Source of the DNA: Devosia sp.
Lineage (GTDB): Bacteria > Pseudomonadota > Alphaproteobacteria > Rhizobiales > Devosiaceae
Length of the DNA: 36,112 nt
Assembly (NCBI RefSeq): GCF_030689745.1
Contig: NZ_JAUYGL010000179.1
Span: 1 to 36,112, forward strand
Direction of reading: 5' to 3'
Numbering within the stretch: position 1 is the stretch's first letter; the number at the start of each line of letters is the position of its first letter. Under the pieces are notes generated by a model, which saw nothing but the letters and a program-made list of their open reading frames with translations, did not search any database and was not told the DNA's origin. This document shows positions 31,363 through 36,112 of the stretch, one piece after another. A program made the translations under genes and the position numbers.

Positions 31363-31965
31363 TCAGATGCCGAGCTCGGCGGCGCGCGCCTGCAGCTCGA
31401 TGTTGCATTGCGAGACCACCTCAAGCGCCCGGTCCTGGCGGGTGTCGGTGCCGTGGGGCGGCACATGGGCTGCAAGCACCGCATCGCGCTGGGTGATCAG
31501 CGCCGCAATTTCGTTGTGATACAAGCCAATGATGGCGGTCAGCCAACGGTTGACCAGGTAGGAGGGGCGCGCCATCTGCACGTCGAACGCGTCCAGAAGG
31601 GCGATGGTGCTGTCGGCATCGGCCCAGACATCGTCGACCACCCACTGGTTGACGGTGAAAAGCCGGATCGCCTTGCCATAGGCATCCACCCCGACCGCCA
31701 CCAGATGATGGATCGGCCCATCCTTGCCCTGCGGACGGATGAAGCAGTGAAAATGGCCGTGTTCGGCTGCCTCCGGCCCGCCATTGTGGCAGTGATAATA
31801 CCATTGTGCGCCGCTATCGCGATCAAACACATCGCCGGGTGGGTAATGTTCCCAGGTGACGGGCGTGGCGCCACGCAGTGTCTCCAGCAGAACATTGTCG
31901 CCGGACTTGGCGAGAATCGTCTCGCAGAACACTGCCTCTTGCGCCGCGCGGCGCATCGCCTCCAT
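31363..31965 (-). CDS. His-rich unknown protein (DUF6969-like)
   Basis: A 200-residue protein starting at the ATG at 31965, 11 bases after the stop of the Cys-rich gene. The frame continues to 32514 on the opposite side of the Cys-rich and transporter genes but carries only shadow sequence there. No signal peptide or membrane helix is seen, so it should be cytoplasmic. The most striking stretch is WEHYPPGD (residues 38-45), YYHCH (56-60) and EHGHFHCF (68-75), with two more histidines at 86-87: seven histidines and two cysteines within 35 residues, suggesting a metal site. The second half is helical. The DUF6969 name is from memory and uncertain. Operon position links it to the sulfur locus. 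Confidence 0.78.
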   Translation of the reverse strand: MEAMRRAAQEAVFCETILAKSGDNVLLETLRGATPVTWEHYPPGDVFDRDSGAQWYYHCHNGGPEAAEHGHFHCFIRPQGKDGPIHHLVAVGVDAYGKAIRLFTVNQWVVDDVWADADSTIALLDAFDVQMARPSYLVNRWLTAIIGLYHNEIAALITQRDAVLAAHVPPHGTDTRQDRALEVVSQCNIELQARAAELGI

Positions 31966-31976
31966 CACCGGACCGC

Positions 31977-32354
31977 CTACTGACCGGCCGCCGCGCAGGG
32001 CGCTGCGGCGGCGCATGGTGCGGCAGTGGGTGCAGGGGCTGCAGAACACGGGGCGACGGCTGCGCAGGGGCTCGCCGCTGAACAGGGCGATGCCGCCGGT
32101 GCCGCCGCACATGGCGCGGCAGCAGGTGCAGCTGAGCATGGCGCGGCAGTAGGTGCAGCGGAGCATGGCGATGCCGCCGGAGCCCCGACGCAGGGCGCTG
32201 CCGCGCAGGGCGCGGCGGAACACGGTGCAGCGCTGGCCGAAGCCGCCGCGACGGCTGGAGGGGCAGAAACCCGATGGGCGACGTGATCGGCCGCCACGGC
32301 GCCGGTTGCGGCGATCAGCGCAGCGCCGAACAGGAGAGTATTGCGATTGCTCAT
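31977..32354 (-). CDS. Exported low-complexity protein with eleven Pro-Cys pairs
   Basis: A 125-residue protein of unknown function. Residues 1-22 form a Sec-type signal peptide (NTLLFGAALIAATGAVA, then ADH). From residue 31 to the end it is almost only Ala, Pro, Ser and Cys, with no charged residue after R28. Eleven cysteines (45, 50, 55, 64, 73, 82, 91, 97, 103, 114, 120) each follow a proline; spacings run 5, 5, 9, 9, 9, 9, 6, 6, 11, 6. Such a chain would be extended and present a regular row of thiols in the periplasm, suited to binding metal, carrying sulfane sulfur or forming disulfides; this is inference. The start overlaps the YeeE transporter stop by four bases (ATGA), tying it to that transporter. 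Repeats of NPCAAK type in other proteobacteria are the nearest thing I recall. Confidence 0.8.
   Translation of the reverse strand: MSNRNTLLFGAALIAATGAVAADHVAHRVSAPPAVAAASASAAPCSAAPCAAAPCVGAPAASPCSAAPTAAPCSAAPAAAPCAAAPAASPCSAASPCAAVAPCSAAPAPTAAPCAAAAPCAAAGQ
32110..32190. repeat. 27-base tandem repeat inside the Cys-rich gene
   Basis: Units starting at 32110, 32137 and 32164 have a 27-base period. The first two differ at only 2 of 27 positions; the third is diverged. The repeat encodes a nine-residue unit ending Ala-Ala-Pro-Cys on the minus strand, matching the run of 9-residue cysteine spacings (55-64-73-82-91). Confidence 0.75.
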
Positions 32355-33574
32355 GAGCGTTTGAAACCGTCCATACCAAAGAGGGGGCGCGCATAGACGC
32401 CAGCAAGGCTACCGACAAAGGCAGCGGCAAACCACAGCCAGCCATGCAGGCTGCCCGACGCAATGCCCGAAAACAGCGCCCCGATATTGCAGCCAAACGA
32501 CAGTCGCGCGCCATATCCCATCAGCAGGCCACCCAGCGCGGCTGCGAGCAGCGACAGCAGCGGTACCACGACCTTGGGGGCGAACTTGCCGGCCAGACCG
32601 GCGGTCAGTGCGGCGCCCAGGATGATCCCGAAATTCATCACCGAGGTGGTGTCAGCCAATACACTGTCATTGAGGGCGCTGGCTTGGGCCGGCCAGGTCC
32701 AGAACTCCCAACTGGCGACGGGGACGCCGACGGCCTGGGCAAGCTTGGCGCCCCAGAGCCCAAAGCCATAGGTGATCGACCAGGGATGGCCCGCCAACAG
32801 CAGCGTCGCCAGGTTCAGCGCAGCCAACGCCAATCCGGCGCCCACCAGCGGCCAAGGGCCATGCAGCAGCCGCTCGAGACCCTTTCGGGCCGGGCGGGGA
32901 GCAGCCTCAAGACTGCCATGCCGCGAGCGTTCGATCAGCGCCGTAACGCCGGCAATGGCTGCCAGACCCAGCACGGTCACGGCCACGCCACCGGGAACAC
33001 CGAACAATGTTCCCAGACTGGTTGGCGGCAAAGCTGGCAAAGTGAGCCAATAGGGCAGGTGGGCGGTACCCGCGACCGCACCGATGATGAAGAACAGCAA
33101 GGTGACCAGCATGCGGGCGCTGCCGCCGCCAACGGTGAACAGTGTCCCCGAACCGCAGCCGCCACCCAATTGCATGCCGAGGCCAAACAGGGCCGCGCCG
33201 ACCAGCACCGAGACACCCACTGGGGCCATGGCGCCAACCAGCGGCTGACCGAACACATTGCCCATGGCCAACAGCGGCATGAAGGCGATGGCGGCCACGG
33301 CGATCATCAGCATCTGGGCGCGCATGGCCCGGCCACGGCGCTCGACCACCATTCGCCGCCAGCCACCGGTGAAACCGAAGGAAGCGTGATACAGCGTTGC
33401 GCCCAACAGGCCGCCGATCAGGAACAGCAGCGACTGGCGGGGTGAAATCACTTGCCCAATGACCTGCGCGGCAAGCACCATCAGCAGCGCAACGACCAGC
33501 ACAACGCCCTTGTCGACATTAAGGCCGCCTGACGCCGGCGCGGGCCCCGAACTGGTGGCAGAAATCTCACTCAT
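32351..33574 (-). CDS. Full-length YeeE/YedE-family sulfur-compound transporter
   Basis: A 407-residue membrane protein with about nine to ten helices. The ATG at 33574 follows an AAGGGGG ribosome site; the frame to 33628 has no support. Both family half-motifs are in one chain: LGGGCGSGTLFTVGGGSARM (C140) and YGARLSFGCNIGALFSGI (C362). In the thiosulfate transporter TsuA, cysteines at these motifs pass the substrate through the membrane. A central soluble loop (residues about 214-238) separates the halves. It is flanked by a periplasmic rhodanese gene upstream (105-base gap with a hairpin) and by the coupled Cys-rich gene downstream, which fits import of thiosulfate or another sulfane-sulfur compound. 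Confidence 0.9.
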   Translation of the reverse strand: MSEISATSSGPAPASGGLNVDKGVVLVVALLMVLAAQVIGQVISPRQSLLFLIGGLLGATLYHASFGFTGGWRRMVVERRGRAMRAQMLMIAVAAIAFMPLLAMGNVFGQPLVGAMAPVGVSVLVGAALFGLGMQLGGGCGSGTLFTVGGGSARMLVTLLFFIIGAVAGTAHLPYWLTLPALPPTSLGTLFGVPGGVAVTVLGLAAIAGVTALIERSRHGSLEAAPRPARKGLERLLHGPWPLVGAGLALAALNLATLLLAGHPWSITYGFGLWGAKLAQAVGVPVASWEFWTWPAQASALNDSVLADTTSVMNFGIILGAALTAGLAGKFAPKVVVPLLSLLAAALGGLLMGYGARLSFGCNIGALFSGIASGSLHGWLWFAAAFVGSLAGVYARPLFGMDGFKRS

Positions 33575-33625
33575 GGCGCGCACGCCCCCTTGGAAAACTG
33601 GTCGACTATTGGAGGCCCGAACGCG

Positions 33626-33655
33626 CAATGTCCAGAACCGGGGCTCTGGACATTG
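33626..33655. promoter_or_regulatory. 11-base perfect inverted repeat between the rhodanese and YeeE genes
   Basis: CAATGTCCAGA and TCTGGACATTG pair perfectly around an 8-base loop. On the minus strand no T-run follows, so a strong terminator is unlikely; an attenuator, processing site or protein-binding site between two operon genes is possible. Confidence 0.5.
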
Positions 33656-33679
33656 TTGATTGTTGAGCCGGCGTAGCAG

Positions 33680-34603
33680 CTAGATGCCGTTGGCAACCGG
33701 ACGCGCTTCGTCAGCGGTCCATTCGGCCAGCGAGCCGTCATACATGCGGGTATTCTTGTTGCCCTGCACTTCGGACAGGCCGAACCAGACCACCGATGCC
33801 CAGTGGCCGGTATTGCAGAAGGCAATATTGGCTTCGTCGGCGCCCAGGCCAACGCTGGATGCCAGCTGTGCCACCTGATCGGCGCTGATATGGGAGGCGC
33901 TGTCGGCATTGTAGAGCAGGCCATTGTCGATATTGACGGCACCGGGAATGGTGCCGGCAACGCGCGCCACCGGGCTCTTGCTTTCGCCGCGATACTGGGC
34001 GACCGGACGACCGTCGACCAATGTGGTGCCATCAGCCAGGGCAGCCTGGACATCAGCCGTGGTTGCCAGCAGGTGCTGCTGGAAATTGGCGTTGAAGCTG
34101 GTCGGCTCGAGCACGGTGGCAGCGGCGCTCACCTCACCGCCAGCAGCTTCCCAGGCCCGGGCGCCGCCATCGAGAATCGACACGGCGTCGTGGCCGAGCA
34201 CCTTGAAGGTCCAGTAGACGCGGGTTGCGGCGCCGAATTCGGAGGAATTGGTGCCCTGCGGCACGATGACGACATGGTCGTCATTGCCAATGCCCAGCTT
34301 GCCAATCAGCGCGGAGGTGGCCTCGACACCGGGGAACTGGCCGGGTACGCCGTCGATTTCCAGGCGCCAGCCGGACGAACCATAGGGGGCCGAAATGGCG
34401 CCGGGAATGTGTGCGCTGTCATAGGCGGCAACATTGTCGACGGGATCGCGTACGTCGAGGACCACCAGGCCTTCATTGCCCAAATGCTGTTCCAGCCAGC
34501 CTGCATCAACCAGCGGCGCATCGGTGAGGCGCTCGGCCTGGACGGCAGTGGCCATGCTGGCGACGCTCATGACCGCGGCGGCGGCAAACAGTGCAAAACG
34601 CAT
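33680..34603 (-). CDS. Periplasmic two-domain rhodanese (SseA-like sulfurtransferase)
   Basis: A 307-residue exported sulfurtransferase. The ATG at 34603 has GGAG about 7 bases upstream; the frame runs up to 35017 only as shadow of other genes. A Sec signal peptide (residues 1-23, cleaved near VQA-ER) is followed by two rhodanese domains. The N-terminal one (about 27-160) contains LVVLDVRDP and AHIPGAI but no active-site cysteine (the loop reads VPQGTNSSE). The C-terminal one has TLVDGRP, GTIPGAVNID and the catalytic loop AFCNTGHWAS with C263. It can form a persulfide and pass sulfane sulfur from thiosulfate or mercaptopyruvate to an acceptor thiol. In the periplasm beside a Cys-rich protein and a YeeE transporter, it may load or unload those proteins. 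Confidence 0.92.
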   Translation of the reverse strand: MRFALFAAAAVMSVASMATAVQAERLTDAPLVDAGWLEQHLGNEGLVVLDVRDPVDNVAAYDSAHIPGAISAPYGSSGWRLEIDGVPGQFPGVEATSALIGKLGIGNDDHVVIVPQGTNSSEFGAATRVYWTFKVLGHDAVSILDGGARAWEAAGGEVSAAATVLEPTSFNANFQQHLLATTADVQAALADGTTLVDGRPVAQYRGESKSPVARVAGTIPGAVNIDNGLLYNADSASHISADQVAQLASSVGLGADEANIAFCNTGHWASVVWFGLSEVQGNKNTRMYDGSLAEWTADEARPVANGI

Positions 34604-34769
34604 GCTCAAACTCCATATTTCACATTGCGCGCACTCTAGTGCAGCCCCTGGGCGGTGTCTGGCGATGGCTTGGCCAAATTCTCGGGCGCAGCGGATTTTC
34701 GTGCCCCGATCCGCCTCAGCCTGAGCAAGCCATTCTTTGTGACCCATCCCTTGCGCCGAAGCAGAATGT

Positions 34770-34789
34770 ATATTAGGTAGTTCTAATAT
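34770..34789. promoter_or_regulatory. 20-base AT-rich palindromic operator candidate
   Basis: ATATTAG-N6-CTAATAT is a perfect 7-base dyad in the 207-base divergent gap (34604-34810) between the rhodanese and small-membrane-protein genes. TAATAT within each arm could act as a -10 element in either direction; for the plus strand this would start the transcript near 34796, just before GAGGT (34801-34805) and the ATG at 34811. AT-rich dyads of this size are typical of ArsR/SmtB-family repressors, including sulfide-sensing BigR/SqrR types. No such repressor is encoded in the window. Confidence 0.6.
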
Positions 34790-34810
34790 TGAAGAATGCA
34801 GAGGTTCACC

Positions 34811-35029
34811 ATGGATTGGTTCGACAGTCTCCCGCTTACGCCCTTCATCTTGCTGGCGCTCACTTTGGGTCTGGCGCCGTTCCTGCCCGAACCCCATCTG
34901 GTGGAAAAGATCCGCATGCTGTTCAACGGCACGCTGACCCGGCCAATGGACATTTTCGATCTGGTGTTCCATGGCGCGCCCTGGCTGCTGCTCGGCGCCA
35001 AGCTGGTGCGCATGCAATTGGTCAGATAG
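34811..35029 (+). CDS. Small membrane-associated protein (often labelled RND transporter)
   Basis: A 72-residue protein. The ATG at 34811 is preferred over that at 34796 because GAGGT lies 5 bases upstream. One or two hydrophobic segments are visible: LTPFILLALTLGLAPF and a shorter FHGAPWLLLGAKLVRM at the end, joined by a conserved-looking middle (PEPHLVEKIRMLFNGTLTRP). Short proteins of this pattern are annotated RND transporter in some proteobacteria although far too short for that role. It lies 38 bases before trxC and directly behind the palindromic operator candidate, so it is probably co-regulated with the sulfur genes. Real function unknown. Confidence 0.75.
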   Translation: MDWFDSLPLTPFILLALTLGLAPFLPEPHLVEKIRMLFNGTLTRPMDIFDLVFHGAPWLLLGAKLVRMQLVR

Positions 35030-35067
35030 CTTCAGACCATCCCCGACAACTCGCGTCAGGACACAAG

Positions 35068-35526
35068 ATGAGCCAATCCAATCACGTCGTCTGCACCGCC
35101 TGCGGTGCCATCAACCGGGTTTCAACCGACAAGGACGCCGCTGCAGGCAAGTGTGGTAAGTGCGGAACCGCGCTGTTCAGCGGCACCCCGGCCGACATGT
35201 CTGCCAGCAATCTCGAGCGTCAGATCGCCAAGACCGACATCCCCGTGCTGGTCGATGTATGGGCGCCCTGGTGCGGACCGTGCCGGGTCATGAGCCCGCA
35301 ATTCGCTGAGGCGGCCAGCAAGGCCGAGCCCGGCATGCGTTTTCTCAAGCTCAATTCGGACGAAGCCCCTGAGCTGTCGACGCGTCTGGCCATCCGCGGC
35401 ATCCCCACCATGCTGCTGTTCGAAGGCGGCAAGGAAGTCGCCCGGGTTTCCGGGGCCATGTCCTCGAGCGACATTCTCAAATGGGCCGAAGGCGCCCGCA
35501 GCAAATCGGCTGGCGGCTCCGCCTAG
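35068..35526 (+). CDS. trxC: Thioredoxin 2 with N-terminal zinc finger
   Basis: A 152-residue thioredoxin. The N-terminal 40 residues hold two CxxC pairs (C9/C12 and C29/C32) that bind zinc in TrxC of E. coli. The thioredoxin fold follows with DVWAPWCGPCRVMSP (active cysteines C69 and C72) and the cis-proline loop RGIPTMLLF. AGGA is 6 bases before the ATG. It reduces disulfides in the cytoplasm and is less easily over-oxidised than Trx1. TrxC is commonly part of peroxide or sulfide responses. Here it shares a divergent control region with the rhodanese-YeeE genes, suggesting it removes persulfides or disulfides formed from imported sulfur. Confidence 0.95.
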   Translation: MSQSNHVVCTACGAINRVSTDKDAAAGKCGKCGTALFSGTPADMSASNLERQIAKTDIPVLVDVWAPWCGPCRVMSPQFAEAASKAEPGMRFLKLNSDEAPELSTRLAIRGIPTMLLFEGGKEVARVSGAMSSSDILKWAEGARSKSAGGSA

Positions 35527-35597
35527 CGACCGGACGGACGCGACAGATACCGCCGAGCTCGACAATAGGTACTTGCAAGCTGCGCGCTCCCGTCGTC

Positions 35598-35614
35598 TTG
35601 TCCGCCCCGGACAA
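35598..35614. terminator. Short hairpin between trxC and murB
   Basis: TTGTCCG-CCC-CGGACAA forms 7 pairs around 3 bases, 71 bases after the trxC stop and 21 before murB. It could be a weak terminator or an operator for murB; nothing else is seen in this 109-base gap. Confidence 0.35.
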
Positions 35615-35635
35615 AATGGAGTCGATGGGCGCGCC

Positions 35636-36112
35636 ATGAACCAGTTCCTCTCGCAGGATTACGACCTGACGGCGCACAACACCTTCGGGCTTGCTGCGCA
35701 CTCGCAATTCGCCCGTACCATTGTCGACGAGGCTGATATCCCGTCGCTGTTCGCGCTGGCTGACCAGCAGGGCCTGCCGGTGCGCATGCTGGGCGAGGGC
35801 AGCAATGTCATCCTGAGCGAGCGCTTTGACGGCATTACCGCCCTGATCGCGACGCGGGGGCGGGAGCTGATCGTCGGCGACAATGGTGATCTCATTCTGG
35901 AAGCGCAGGCCGGCGAAAATTGGCACGCGCTGGTTGCCCACACTGTTGGGGAAGGGCTGTGGGGGCTGGAGAATCTTGCCGGCATCCCGGGAACCGTCGG
36001 CGCCGCCCCCGTGCAGAATATTGGCGCCTATGGCGTTGAGCTCAGCGACCGGTTTGTGTCGCTGCGGGCCTATGATCGGGTGGCCGGCGCCTTCGTTGAG
36101 CTGGACGGTCCG
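35636..36112 (+). CDS. murB: UDP-N-acetylenolpyruvoylglucosamine reductase MurB, 3' end cut by the window
   Basis: The first 159 residues of MurB, the FAD enzyme that reduces UDP-GlcNAc-enolpyruvate to UDP-MurNAc in cell wall synthesis. The opening YDLTAHNTFGLAA, the FAD site RMLGEGSNVILSE (residues 50-62) and ENLAGIPGTVGAAPVQNIGA (112-131) are of the E. coli-like type I, with AAPVQNIGAYG in place of the GGALRMNAGA-like form of type II. The ATG at 35636 has no strong ribosome site (GGAG is 14 bases away). Hyphomicrobiales usually carry type II murB in the cell-division cluster; this gene stands next to trxC instead, so it may be an additional or transferred copy. Confidence 0.93.
   Translation, partial: MNQFLSQDYDLTAHNTFGLAAHSQFARTIVDEADIPSLFALADQQGLPVRMLGEGSNVILSERFDGITALIATRGRELIVGDNGDLILEAQAGENWHALVAHTVGEGLWGLENLAGIPGTVGAAPVQNIGAYGVELSDRFVSLRAYDRVAGAFVELDGP

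Noticed and set aside
32110..32190. CRISPR array
   Set aside because: The 27-base units are directly adjacent with no spacers and lie inside a coding frame.
31966..32514. Extension of the His-rich gene's frame upstream of 31965 through the Cys-rich gene
   Set aside because: The extra sequence is Arg/Cys-rich shadow sequence of the Cys-rich and YeeE genes, with no homology-like order; a start 11 bases after the Cys-rich stop is natural.
32026..33445. Plus-strand frames opposite the Cys-rich and YeeE genes, including a Gly/Ala/His-rich one at 32026-32286
   Set aside because: The 27-base repeat and high GC open several frames. The minus-strand gene has a signal peptide and a coupled start; the plus-strand frames have neither.

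Overview
The window is GC-rich, densely coded chromosomal DNA from an alphaproteobacterium, most likely of the order Hyphomicrobiales and perhaps Devosia-like. This rests on the mix of families present (IalB-type periplasmic protein, ScfR/RamB-like XRE regulator, a transporter-histidine kinase, split YeeE pair, DUF883-like stress protein) and on promoter motifs resembling sigma-EcfG and FNR/FixK sites. The genus is inference. I see no insertion sequence, integrase, phage gene or CRISPR array. Genes cover nearly everything, and no gene-free stretch exceeds 300 bases.

Layout. 2-4131 (+): the 3' part of mfd, then an IalB-family protein with a strong terminator. 4227-6309 (-): a coupled operon of two half-size YeeE/YedE proteins and a UbiH-family hydroxylase. 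6495-8341 (+): TerC-family protein and a quinone oxidoreductase, then tRNA-Ser(UGA). 8510-9958: a DUF6629-like membrane protein and two small unknown genes. 10132-12460 (+): pxpB-pxpC-pxpA (5-oxoprolinase), converging on 12573-17823 (-), a complete branched-chain-amino-acid-type ABC importer (livF, livG, livM, livH and a Tat-exported binding protein). 18014-23000 (+): a signalling module of an XRE regulator, a stand-alone receiver, a small two-helix membrane protein and a 900-residue symporter-histidine kinase. 22997-25335: a potassium-channel-like protein, a DUF1993 protein and a family 2 glycosyltransferase. 25467-27457 (+): a FliK-like/FlhB-C-like pair. 27491-31252: a SleB-type lipoprotein, a DUF883-like protein, a small membrane protein, an MTA/SAH nucleosidase, a small unknown protein, a tandem universal stress protein and a PRC-barrel protein, several with recognisable regulatory sites. 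31363-35526: a divergent sulfur/thiol locus. 35636-end (+): an E. coli-type murB, cut by the window edge.

Two regions deserve most attention. First, the XRE regulator at 18014-19636 carries, between its DNA-binding domain and its ImmA/DUF2083-type part, a segment that aligns without gaps to the DHp (HisKA) domain of the kinase encoded three genes downstream, with the phosphorylatable histidine conserved but no ATPase domain. Second, the locus at 31363-35526 combines a periplasmic rhodanese, a full-length YeeE transporter, a translationally coupled exported protein with eleven Pro-Cys pairs in a low-complexity repeat, and a His-rich unknown protein. A small membrane protein and thioredoxin 2 lie on the other strand, and a 20-bp palindrome lies between the two arms. 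I read it as a candidate periplasmic sulfane-sulfur, thiol or metal handling system.
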